From positions 1-64,000 of the forward strand of contig CAUYLG010033243.1 of the NCBI GenBank assembly GCA_963573385.1: DNA of 64,000 nucleotides, in the 5' to 3' direction. Origin of the DNA: Cacajao melanocephalus. Its lineage: Eukaryota; Chordata; Mammalia; Primates; Pitheciidae. A model generated the notes under the pieces. It was not told where the DNA came from and made no database searches. It saw only the letters and a list, made by a program, of their open reading frames with translations. Positions 51,278-61,970 of this stretch are shown piece after piece. The translations under genes were made by a program, and so were the position numbers. The number at the start of each line of letters is the position of its first letter. Position 1 is the first letter of the stretch.

Positions 51278-51549
51278 TTGACATACGCTATGGATATCAC
51301 AAAATAGGCAAGTTGTTTTCATTACCCATAAGGAATATTTGCTTACAAATTAATTGTAATGCAAGGAAGGTAATGGTTTAAGAGAATTCCAACTAGCTGC
51401 AGAAGCACAGTGAAGACAGAAATTACTTTTGGTTTAACAACTAAGAAAGACAAAATAAGACATAGCAGCTAAGAATGAAGTAAGCTTAACATTTGCATAA
51501 ATGTATATGTGTAGAGCACTCCTGAGAAATTAAAGATTCTTAAGGCATG

Positions 51550-51703
51550 ATCCCAGCACCAGCTGCTTTTGCATCACCTGGGAATTTGTGAGAAATGTAA
51601 GATTTTGTGTTCTACCCCAGACCTAGTGAGTCAGAAATTCTGTGGATTCTTTCAATTACATGTATTTTAACAAGCCTTCCAGGTGATTCTGATGCATACT
51701 AAA
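51550..51703 (+). repeat. MER5A-type hAT-Charlie relic
   Basis: ttttgcatcacctgggaatt, tctaccccagacctagtgag, tcagaaattctgtggattct and tccaggtgattctgatgcat follow MER5A. Nothing was recognised in 51278-51549. Confidence 0.75.
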
Positions 51704-52019
51704 ATTATATCCACTAGATTAAACCATTCAAGTGAAAGTAAGAGCTGGGAAATATAAAGCCATTTCAGGGGATGTAAGATAGTTCAATTTTTCTGGACTT
51801 TATGGTGTAAGAGAGGCAGCGAAAGAAAAAGCAAGGTTGGTGTAATCTAAATGAAGGATTTTCTTGTTATGTTTAGTCTAGTTTTGGCTTTATGCCATTG
51901 ACAGAGGGGAACCATGGAAAAGGCTGTTGAGGGAACAGGCACAAAGGCACTGTGAGAGCTTTTAAAACTTAGGAGCAACTCATTTTCTGCCCACTGAAAG
52001 GCTCACTGAACCAAAAAGG

Positions 52020-52510
52020 ATTACAGTAGACACATTAGATGGTTTTTCCAGTTCCTCTTCTGGGAAGCATCCACACCCCACCCCCATTCTCTTACCCTCA
52101 TGTCCGCATACCAATCTTTACACTGCGAGCCTCCTTCCAGCTATGTTTGCCCAGTTGGCCACAACCTCCATGGATGGGCAAGCATGGGTACCTGACTCAG
52201 CCAGAGCCAATAAGGATTCATTGCTTTTTACTGTACAGGGAAAGGGAGATTTTATAACTGGGAGAAAGCAAAGGAGAGAGGGGAAGGAGGAAAACCAAAT
52301 AACGGAGAAGTTGGAAAGCAAGTGAAGAGAGGAGAGCGAGAGAGAAGAGGAGGGTACCTGCAGGCACGCGGTCCCTGGGTCCTGCGCATTTCTGAGGCCC
52401 AGTGCCATTCGTAGGTCCCTTAGGTTCCAGTTACTCCCACTGTATCCTTACAGTAAAGCCTCTTTTTTGCTTAAGTTACTTGCTGCTCATCAAGGTGCAA
52501 TGATATCAAA
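52020..52510. other. Unclassified, possibly an old LTR or LINE 3' end
   Basis: gtacctgactcagccagagc, caataaggattcattgcttt and gtaaagcctcttttttgctt are typical of old LTR or LINE tails. No boundary or duplication can be shown. A purine-rich stretch lies at 52259-52350. Confidence 0.3.
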
Positions 52511-54184
52511 TTTTAGTCTATATGTATACATAATTTTGTGTCAAAGATTATTTATGTAGAATGGGTCATGCATAAAAGGACTTGGTTAACTTGTTTGTTT
52601 TTCTCGGTCCAGAAAGAGCCCTAACTGCTTCCTAGTTAGGACTTCCTACGTCAAGTCAGAAACCAGGCCTTCTGTCTCTGGAAAGCAGCCTCTGCCAGAC
52701 TCTTCCATCACAGGCTCACCTATTCTTGTTATCACCCGGAGCCGCTAAAACTAACTGCAAATCAGGCAGGCAGAAATTTAACACAGCAAAGTAAAGAGAA
52801 CAAAGACAAAAAAAAAAAAAAAAAAACCTTGCGACCTTATCATCGGTTATTACATGTTACAGATCAGACAAAACACCAGTAACTGATGATGCAGAGAAAA
52901 GCGGATGCCAAATTCAGCATGCACTGTGTCGGGTGATCTGATTCTTTCTCCTCCAAGGCCAGTCAAGTAACATTACTGTTAACGTAAAACGGCTGCAAGA
53001 AACGGAGGAGGCAAGTAGTACTGATATTACTCCATCTGATGCATCCTTCTTCAAAAACCCTGGGCTTGTGGCCTATATTTAGGAAACATTCTATCCATCA
53101 CAAAATTGTTTTCTTTGAACTTTGAAAATAATGCAGATGCTAGCAAACTTACTGTTTACTTCTAATCTGCTTGGAGCAAGACTAGGTCATTTGAACAAAA
53201 CTGAATTAAAAATGTTAATCTATCATGATCGAGGTCAACCCAAAACTTAAAAATATTCAAGGTGAAATTGTATTCAATTTTTATAAATACATATGTTTAA
53301 GCATATAAATACATGAAAATAAATATACAGAAATAAATATAAATATATAAAAGTATAATTATATAACATACGCATATCTTGATCAAAGATTAATTACACA
53401 GGCTGAATTATGTGAGGAATAAGTCACACATCACTAGATTTTGCAAATACAGCACTTGCAAATTCTCTTAAAATACTCTCAATATATTTTAAGATTTCTA
53501 AGAAGGTTTATTAAATGTTCCAATTTGGCACAAAAGCAATTTCTAATCTTTCTAGTTCAGTTCTATTAACCTATTTACTGTCAGCTCTTTCTTTTCATCT
53601 ATTCCTTTTGTTAGTGAGGACTAGGATAATTTAATTGGGGATAAAAGAGAAGGGTAGTGATTACTGAATACCATCCTGCTATTGACAACCTGTAGCCCTT
53701 CCAGCTGCTAACTGAGGAATTGGACTCTCTTAGATTTTTGTTTTGTTTTGTTTCCAATGATACACTCTGCCAATTCCTTAGCTAAACGTTTGTCTAATGA
53801 TGTCTAAGAAAGGAAAAACAACATGCCATGCACTGATGTCTAACTCAAAGCACAATGTCATGACTCATGTCGGGGCCTGGCTGCCTAGGAACTGGGATAC
53901 ACAGAAACAGGCACATAGAATGGCAGGAGCAGGGCACTCTCTGGGCAGGGAGGGATGTCTCAGATGGATACAGTGCCACTGGCTTGAGCATATGCAAGAG
54001 GTAGACATCTCCATCTACGAATGAGGTCGAAACCAGAAACGGCATCACACCTATGCATATTTAACAGTTAGCCCTCCAGCCAGTGGAGAGGTGGGCCAGC
54101 CTGCTTTGCCAGGCTGCCATCCTCCTCGGTCTCCTCAGTTGACTTCAGTATCTACTGTCTCTGGTATGATAACACAGCACTTAT
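52511..54184. other. Unique intron with a CpG-retaining patch and a poly(A) run
   Basis: No repeat family recognised. About eleven CpGs lie in 52600-53020, unusual for this AT-rich intron. Nineteen consecutive A's occupy 52808-52826 without a recognisable retroelement upstream. Chance open frames lie at 53797-54048. Confidence 0.45.
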
Positions 54185-55255
54185 GTCACAAATACTTATT
54201 GAGTACTCTTCATACAGCTATAAAAACAAACAAAAATCCTATCCCTATGGAAGTTAGCAGAGAAACAATGAGCTAAAATGGTAAATAAAATACGTAGTAT
54301 ATTAGTTAGAGAGTAATATAATAAGTGCTAAGGGGAAAAAATAAAGCAGGGAAATGTGGAGGGGAAATGTCAGATGTAGGAGGTTACCATTTTAGACAGA
54401 AGGCTGGGGAGGAACACCCTGAGATGACATTGGAGTGAAATCCTGGGGGAAGTGAGGAAGGAATACATGGAGATAGCTGAGGGAAAGGTTTCTGGGTAGA
54501 GACCATTGCAAAGGCCCTAAACAGTCTTCTGGGCAGAGAAGACCATTGCAAATGGATGATTTTCTAGGTGTTCAAAGGACAGCAAGGAGGCTGGTGTAGC
54601 TGAAACAGACTGGGTTAGGGTAGGGGTAGGAGGAGATGAGGTCAGATAGAAGATCCAGAAAAAGCACATCATAGAAGGGCTCTTGGCTCTCTTACTTTGA
54701 CATAGGAACTTATGCAAGGGCTTTCCACAGTTGGGTGGCATGATCTGACTTATTTTCTAACAGGATCATTCTGGCTGCTGAACTGAGAATGGACTTAAGT
54801 GGAGAAAGGGCAGAAGCAGGGTGTGGGCAGTTAGGAGTTATTCCAGTTGTCCAGGAGGGGCATGATGGTGACTTGGAACAGAGGAATAGCCCTGGAGAGG
54901 TGACAAGTTCTCAAATTCTGGGTACATTTAATGAGTGCAGACATCAGAATTTGCCAAATATAAGATGTATTATAGAAAGATAAAGTATGCATTAGTCAAG
55001 AAATGTCTGGGGTCTGAACAACTGGAAAGGATGGAGTTATCTAAACAAAGATGGGGAAGTCTACCCCAAGAAGCAGATTGGGAGGAGACCATCAGGACAC
55101 TAGATTCAATTATGTTCAGTATGAGAATCTTTGTAGGTGAAGCCTTTTGGTGTCATGGTAATTCATGGCTATAAAAACTAGAGATATACATTTGAGAATA
55201 TTCAGCATATTGACGGAATTTAAAGTCATGGGATAAAATGAGATTAGACAAAAGC
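54185..55255 (-). repeat. Ancient L2 LINE, antisense, well preserved (first part)
   Basis: caaatacttattgagtactc, gacagcaaggaggctggtgt, aggagatgaggtcagataga, ggtggcatgatctgacttat, aggatcattctggctgctga and gaacaactggaaaggatgga follow antisense L2 in order, crossing its reverse-transcriptase region. Frames on both strands are broken. Confidence 0.8.
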
Positions 55256-55754
55256 AACCCCTGACATCCAGGAGCCTTTCTTGCACTATCACCTAAGCCC
55301 TAGTGTTTCCCTGTTGCCTGTAAACAATCGCATAGAACATCAACATCAGGTAAGGCCACTCTAACCACATTTGATCAGGAATAAATCGACACAGACAAAA
55401 CATGAACATTTTTTAAACAAAGAAGATCAACTATATTCCTATTTTAAGCATTGACTGTTGCATCTTTGCTAGTTACAGTTGTAGCTTTGCTCTAGTCTGC
55501 CCTTCTTTATGGATAGGATTTATTGAGATAATCATAGAGGTTTCTGACACCACCCAATCCAAAGTGAAACTTCACTTCCTTGGATTCTCTCCAAAATCAC
55601 CCAACCAAATCCCAAACCTTGTGATAATCCTTTCTAACCTCATCTTACTAAAACTTTCATGGTTCTCTATGTATGATTATGTGTTCTCCCTGGTGTAGTG
55701 AGTAATAAACCCAACTTGTTCAACTACAGGTGTGTTCCAGGTATGTTTGATGGA
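55256..55754. other. Unassigned roughly 490-bp insertion in the L2
   Basis: L2 similarity stops at about 55255 and resumes at about 55755. The inserted sequence has an AATAAA-type signal (gagtaataaacccaac, near 55700) and an LTR-like base composition. AGCAA lies near both junctions. I could not name the family. Confidence 0.4.
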
Positions 55755-56460
55755 AGGGATTGACTTAGCAAATACATAAACAATATAAGAGCTCTAAGGA
55801 TTGGGCCCTGAAGAACTCCAACACATAAAGGACAGGGAGATGAAAAGGGGCCAATTAAGGGTACTGAAAAGAACAGCTAAGGGCATAGAAGATAAACCAG
55901 GAATGTATGCTGTTCTGGAAGCCAGGTGGAGATGAAAATGACCAACTGCATCAAGTGCTTTAGAGCAGACAAGACGAGGATTGGGATCTGATTTGGCAAC
56001 TTAAGTTATTAGTGACCTTGACAGGGACAGCTGGATGATGGAAATTATGACTGATGTAGATTCAGGTGAGAATAAGGAAGAGAAACTGGAAACAGCATAC
56101 ATAGACAACTCTTTCAGAATACTTTGATGCAAAGGGAAGAAGAGAAAAGGCAATAACTGGGGGGTAAAGTGGGATCAAAAGAGGGCTGCATTAACATGGG
56201 AGAAATGGTACTTTTCTATACTTATTGGACAAACAATCCAGTGGAGACAAGACATGGTGCAGGAGAGAAAGTACTGTTGGAGCCATGTTCTTTTGTGAAT
56301 GGAGCTGGGACCTATTGTACAAGTGAAAGGGTTGGCTAAGTGGAAGCATGGTAAAGTGAGAAGAGATGGTTATGAAGGTATGCAGACCAGATGAAGTGGG
56401 TGAGAGCAAAACTTATGGAAGAGGTTCCTTCTCTTGTAATTGCTTCTGGTTCTCAGAGAA
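55755..56460 (-). repeat. Ancient L2 LINE, antisense (second part)
   Basis: gggccctgaagaactccaac, ccaggaatgtatgctgttct, ggaagccaggtggagatgaa, gtgaccttgacagggacagc and acatagacaactctttcaga continue antisense L2 where the first part stopped. In the sense direction this crosses the family's reverse-transcriptase ORF. It is not translatable. Confidence 0.78.
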
Positions 56461-56910
56461 TGGGAATGCAAGATCATAAGCTGACAGCTGACAGTGAGCA
56501 TGAGAAAGGAAATGTGTGAGGTTCAAGGTTTGAGGAGACAGAAATAATTGTTTAGGAGAACGAAGGTAGATGGGGTTTAGGGAAATAAAGAATGATTGCT
56601 GAGCAGCATGAAGAGCTCACTTAAAGTAAGGAAACATTAATTCATGTTCCATATACTTATTCTTTCAGTAAATATTTACATAAACATAACATATAATAGG
56701 AAATGCAGGAAATGAAGCTATGAACTCCCCTGTTTATTACCTTCCTACTTCTCTCTAATTGTGAGAATTCCTAAGGTTCTCTTCTCAGCTCCTCTTTTTT
56801 CCCTTTTAAAATTTCCTCCTTTGAGACATCATCCAATCCCATGATTTCAGGTATAGTGTAGAGCTAAGGTAAAGTATTCCCAAATATATGCTTTCTTATC
56901 AAAACTAAAG
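56461..56910. other. Intron without confident assignment
   Basis: The first 100 bp may be the end of the L2. The rest is unique. Confidence 0.4.
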
Positions 56911-56965
56911 ACCAACTGTCCAGTAGAATTATAATGGGAAAAGTATTTATCATTTTAAATTTTCT

Positions 56966-57652
56966 TTTATTTTTTTCTTTCTTTTTTTGTTTTTTGTTTT
57001 TTTTCATTTGAGACAGGGTGAGATGGTTTGGCTGTGTCCCCACCCAAATCTCATCTTGAATTCCCATGTGTTGTGGGAGGGACCTGGTGAGAGGTAACTG
57101 AATCATGGGGGCAGGTCTTTCCCAGGCTGTTCTCATGATAGTGAAGAAGTCTCACGAGACCTGATAGTTTTATAAGGGCGAGTTTCCCTACAAAAGCTCT
57201 CTCTCTTTGCTGCTTTCATCCTTGTGAAATGTGACTTGCTCCTCCTTGCCTTCTACCACGATTGTAAGGTTTCCCTAGTGGCATGGAACTGTTAGTCCAT
57301 TAAACCTCTTTCTTTTGTAAACTTCCCAGTCTTTGGTATGTCTTTATCAGCAATGTGAAAACAGACTAATAAACAGGGTTTTGCTCTGTTGCCCAGGTTG
57401 GAGTACAGTGGTGCAATCTTGACTCATGGTAGTCTCAACCTCCTGGGCTCAAGTGATCCTTCCACTTCAGCTTCCCATGTAGCTGGGACTACAGGCATGC
57501 ACTACCATGCCCAGATAATTTTGAATTTTTTTTGTAGAGATTGAGTTTCACCATTTTGCCCAGGCTGGTCCCAAATTTCTGGCCTCAAGTGATCTGCCCC
57601 TTGGCCTCCCAAAGTGCTGGGATTGTAGGTGTGAGCCATCATACCCAGCCTG
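56966..57652 (-). mobile_element. Alu (AluJ-like), antisense, itself split by an LTR
   Basis: A T-rich tail (56966-57005) and gagacaggg before the LTR, then ttttgctctgttgcccaggt through catacccagcc after it. The perfect 16-bp duplication TCATTTTAAATTTTCT is at 56950-56965 and 57653-57668. Text such as cctgggctcaagtgatcctt is typical of older Alu subfamilies. Confidence 0.95.
57019..57373 (+). mobile_element. Solo LTR of THE1/MST type (ERVL-MaLR)
   Basis: It begins tgagatggtttggctgtgtc and ends gaaaacagactaataaa, with the family's tttataagggcgag and gtccattaaacctctttctt blocks, the latter near the polyadenylation region. It is 355 bp long with 5-bp duplications CAGGG at 57014-57018 and 57374-57378. 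It is a non-coding remnant of an old endogenous retrovirus-like element, inserted inside the Alu in the sense direction of GRM8. Confidence 0.93.
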
Positions 57653-57944
57653 TCATTTTAAATTTTCTAGCAGCCACATTAATAAAACAAAAAGATGAAT
57701 TTTAATAATATATTTTATTTTAATAATAAAAATTAGTAAAACTAATTTTGAAAATTTATTTAATCCAACTATCTGAAATATTATTTCAAGCAATAAGATA
57801 ATCATTGAGATATTTTACATTTTTTGTGCTAAATGTTCGAAATTTAATGTGTATTTTTTCTTAGAGCACTTCTTAATTCAAAGCAGCCACATTTCAATAA
57901 CTCAATAGCTGTATGTTGTCTTAATGAACAGTACAGCTCTAGAC

Positions 57945-58320
57945 TCTCCCAATTACCACTGGACACTTTTGCCTCAATATCCCACAAGAACAACTGAAAA
58001 TTTTCTAAGCCAAATTAATGCTGTCTTCTCAAATCTGTCTCTCTTCCTGTCTTTATTTAATTTCTATTTTATTTTCTTCTCTCTCTCATTTTCCATTGTG
58101 AAAGGATCAGAACAAGTGCTCTTCGAAGTCTCCTTTCTGTTCCTATCAGCACACTAGTTCTCACCATGATAAGTTTTACCTTGACAATTGCAATAATCTC
58201 CTGACTGTTCTATCCATTTGCAATCTCCTCTCTACCTTATGCTTTGCTTCAGGAGGAATCCCTCTTGATCTCAGGTTTGATGATGTCACTTTAAGTCTTA
58301 CTGGAAGGATATTGGTGCAG
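57945..58320 (+). repeat. L2 LINE fragment, sense
   Basis: ttttgcctcaatatcccaca, gacaattgcaataatctcct, gactgttctatccatttgca and atgatgtcactttaag follow sense L2 in the RT/3' region. Orientation is opposite to most L2 in the window. Confidence 0.55.
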
Positions 58321-58389
58321 ATGGCATTTCCCAAAGTGGATCCACCAATGTATCTATCCCACATTTTCTCTTCATACAACATACAGCTG

Positions 58390-58845
58390 ATACTTGTCTA
58401 TGTGGAGATGAGGTCCATATTCTCTCCCCTTAAATCTGGGAAGGCTTGTGATCAAAACAGAAGCAATGTTGCCTAACTTTTGAGTTAGGTCATAAAAAGC
58501 AATATGGTTTTCACCTGATTCTGTCTTGGGCCCATGTCTTTTGTGCTCTGAACCAAAATGTAAAAAGCTCAGCTATTCTGAAGCTATCATGTAGGAGAAA
58601 TCATGTGGAGAGACCACATGGAGACGGAGATGCCTAGGGATTCCCAACTCTAGTACTATTTGTTTGGTACTTCAGATGACACCAGCCCCCATACCTCCAG
58701 GGGAATCAGTGGATGCTGAGTGGAATAGGGATGAGCTATCCACTTTACATCCTACCCAGATTGCAGGGTCATAAACAAAATAAACTTTGCTGTTGCTCAT
58801 TAAGTTTGGGGCATTTTGTTACACAGCATTAGATATCTAGAACAC
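58390..58845 (+). repeat. MLT1-type LTR (ERVL-MaLR), degraded
   Basis: tattctctccccttaaatct, gggaaggcttgtgatcaaaa, gtggagagaccacatggaga, ataaactttgctgttgctca and gcattttgttacacagcatt follow MLT1-class LTRs, ending agatatctagaacac. No clear target duplication. Left end approximate. Confidence 0.65.
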
Positions 58846-61159
58846 TTGTCACTTCTTACATTTTTCCTTGTATATCATCCACCTGCCTAATCTTAGGAGG
58901 TTCATTATGTACTTAAGGTGTTAAGAGTAACTCTTTGGCACACACATACAAAAACTGGAAAAAGCTAGTGTTGTTCTATAAAGAACTAATTAACAGTTGT
59001 CTTTCACCTCATTCTAGTCTCTTACTTGTGTTGTATGTAAAATGAGGCTTGGGATATATTAGACAAAGTAAGGGTAGCTTCTATGAATGTCAATTGTGAA
59101 AAATACTGTCAGTTTTATATGATTTACCTTGATCAACCACATATCCAAAGTGAACTCATTTTAAAAAATAAAGAATGCTGCAAATTAATTATGTGGAGAT
59201 AATTTTAAGAATAGGTATACGTTATACCTTTCTTAGGATTATATTTAATAAGTAGAGAACATAGTTTCTTGCATTTTATACTGTGGTGCAAAAGGAAAAA
59301 TACTAGGTAGGAATTGTGGTTTTGATTTATGTTCTGGCCCTGGCCCACATTGGGTAACATGAGATAGTTAATTCAATAACAAGTAAAGCTCTCCCTCTCT
59401 TTTAGAACTGAACTGCTATAGTACTTTTTGTTTCTACTCTCTTTTATTTTAACCTTCTTTCTTCTTTCTCTCTTCCTTCTTTTTTTTCTCTTTGCTTTAT
59501 AACACATTTGTGGATTTTTTTATTTTTCATTAATAAATAGTTGGGAAGTCAAATGTCATGGTGTTAATGTCCATAAAATCGAATTTCTTACTGAATTTTT
59601 TGAATGTCAGCTATGTACAAATGGGACATATTATTCAACTTCAGGGTTACAAAGGTCTGTGATTACCAGAAAATCCATTACAGAAAATTTTGTTATTTGC
59701 TTAGAATAACATAGCCCTTTGGGCTGTATCTTTCAGTAACCAAAGTTTCCCTCCTATAATGTTGCTTAGACTACTTTTTAAAGATAAGATGCCTTTACAC
59801 TTAAGTTCACACAATGTGATTATTTTGTGGAGGAAACAATTTTCTCACCTCAAGTAGGAATTTGCAGTGGATGAGAGGGGGTCTTTTCCTACATTTGGTT
59901 TTAATGATAAATGCTTTTGCATCTTATAGAGTTACCTTTTTGAGTAAAGGAATTAATTTTCAGTTTGAGTTTTAACAGTAGATTTCCAAAGGTTCCTTGA
60001 CAAAAATGTCATATTCCACTTCTGAATTTGCTGTGTTTCCTGGCTCCACATATAGAGTCCCTGACTTGTGCAACTTAACTGATCTTACCGAGCTCCAATT
60101 ATCTATACAATATTCAGGATTTTTATGAAAGATATATTTTAGACTAATATATATTTTATAGTGATGGACATATAATAGGGATCAATTAATTATTTCCATT
60201 TTTTTATAGGAAGAATAGTAGAATCAGTGATGATAATCTACCCTCCCCAACATCCATCCACCCCTGCTCACCTACACATTTTTTTCTCATCTCCTTTTGT
60301 ACACTACTCTAAGGGACTCGCCCACACCCTCTCTCCCACTCAGCCTTCCCTGACACGATATCTACACTTTAAACCCTAGGACATGAACTCATCCTTACAA
60401 AAAAGATTTTAGTTCTTATTTTAGTGGAATTCCCTTCTCTCCATGATCTTAGGTGAGTGATATAATTTTTGTAGTGTATATTATTTTTGAATATATAAGT
60501 TATCAACTAAGATACAAATATTTATACATTCACAGGGAATGATTCTTTCAATATATGCTTTTTGACTTGACTTTGCCTGACTATTGGTATGAGATTATAT
60601 ACATGTGTTTTAATATTTTTCTTTAAGCTTTATTTGTTTTCTCATCAGGCTGTGGTATGTAAAGGAAGTTTAGTAATGAATGATTCATTTCTGTGCAGAT
60701 TGTGAGATGGAAAAGTGCTGATAAGCATACTTTATTTTTACTACTTTGGGATAAGAAAAAGGATAAGACTAAGTCTGCCTAGGTCAAGCTAAGGCACCTA
60801 GCATTGGAAGGGAAGATGGATGAGAGCTGCTCATAGAAGAAAATGCAGCCTCCTCAGCTTTGTCCAATACCCTGTCTTAAACTGCTGAAAATCTTTGCTG
60901 GAAGGGATTTCCTGAACTGTTTTTCTCCATGAGCACAAATATGTTACTAGTAATAAAGTCGCCAGAATAAAATAGTCATAGTCACCAGATATAAGGCAGT
61001 CCTTAAAGTTTAATGAAGTGATCTGATTACATTAAAGTCAATTCTCAGTTAATGGAAGATTGAATATTCATCTAGCCAACCTCCATGCCTCTGTTGCTGA
61101 GTGGCCCATCACTACTCCTTGCCAGTGGTCCAGAGGGCAAGAGGGGCAAGGTAAGGTAG
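58846..61159. other. Unique AT-rich intron
   Basis: A T/C-rich low-complexity patch lies at 59450-59500. A C-rich stretch at 60240-60360 has a faint L2 resemblance (cagccttccctgacacgata). Otherwise nothing recognised, and no open frame above 60 codons with a known product. Confidence 0.45.
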
Positions 61160-61745
61160 AGATGATGTGGGATTGGAGTCAGGGCAATTAGGGTGCAAAC
61201 CCTGGATCCCACTTACTGGTTGTGATAGCCAAGTGCTGGGGACTAAATTCCACCCCCTCTCACAAGCAAGTTCATTTGTTGAAGTCCTAACCTCCAATGT
61301 GACTATTTGGAGATAGGGCTTTTAGGAGCTTATTAAGGTTAAATGATGGTATAAGAGTAAAGTCCTAATCCAACGGGATTGGTGGCTTTATAAGAAGAGA
61401 AAGAGAGATCATTTTCTCAATCTTTCCGTGCATGCACTGAGGAAATGCCATGTTGAGCACACAGCAAGAAGACAGCCATTTGCAAACTAGAAAGAGAGCC
61501 CCCTCCAGAACCTGACCATGCTGGAATTCTGACCTTGGACTTACAGCCTCCAAGGCTGTGAGAGAATACACTGCTGTCCTTAAGCCACTCAATCTATAGT
61601 ATTTTACTATGGCAGCCTCAGCAAACAAAGATAGCAAGTGACTTAACCCTTTGTCTCTTTGTTACAATAGAGATAGTAATACCTACCTCACAAGATCATT
61701 GTGAGGACTAAGAGATCATGTACACAAGGGCTTGAACATTTAAAG
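61160..61745 (+). repeat. MIR, split by an LTR
   Basis: The left half (attggagtcagggcaattag, gtgcaaaccctggatcccac, ttactggttgtgatagcca) and the right half (gacttaaccctttgtctctt, gatagtaatacctacctcac, aagatcattgtgaggactaa) are collinear parts of one MIR around 61234-61633. Confidence 0.75.
61234..61633 (+). mobile_element. Solo MLT1-type LTR (ERVL-MaLR) inside the MIR
   Basis: It begins tgctggggactaaattccac and contains caatgtgactatttggagat, ggtggctttataagaagaga, gagagccccctccagaacct and taagccactcaatctatagt. The 5-bp duplication is CCAAG (61229-61233) and GCAAG (61634-61638). The 400-bp length fits a complete LTR. Non-coding. Confidence 0.85.
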
Positions 61746-61837
61746 AAAAGAAGAAAAGTTTCAGCAAAAAGATTGTCCATATTTATATATGATTACAAAA
61801 CAAGTTTGGTTACATACCCCTGGCCCCATGGATTAGA

Positions 61838-61970
61838 CACTCAGAATGCTTGCTAAAAATACAGATTCTTGGACCCACATTAGACCTAAAGAGTTACAGT
61901 CTCTCTGAAAGGGCTAAGGAATTTGGATTTTAACAAATTCCAGATGATCTTTTGTATACTAAAATTTAGG
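61838..61970 (+). repeat. MER5A-type hAT-Charlie relic
   Basis: cagaatgcttgctaaaaata, cagattcttggacccacatt, ggaatttggattttaacaaa and ttccagatgatcttttgtat follow MER5A. Confidence 0.65.

Larger units (their letters stand above)
56911..57937 (+). mobile_element. hAT-type MER transposon relic, host of a nested Alu
   Basis: accaactgtccagtagaatt on the left and gcagccacattaataaaaca, tgagatattttacatttttt, gcagccacatttcaataact and acagtacagc on the right are the two halves of one ancient non-autonomous element. It is split at 56966-57652 by an Alu. I recognise the consensus but am not sure of the MER number. Confidence 0.7.

Noticed and set aside
52808..52826. 19-A run as the tail of a processed pseudogene
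   Set aside because: No open frame, gene-like sequence or target duplication could be seen upstream, so the run alone is not enough.
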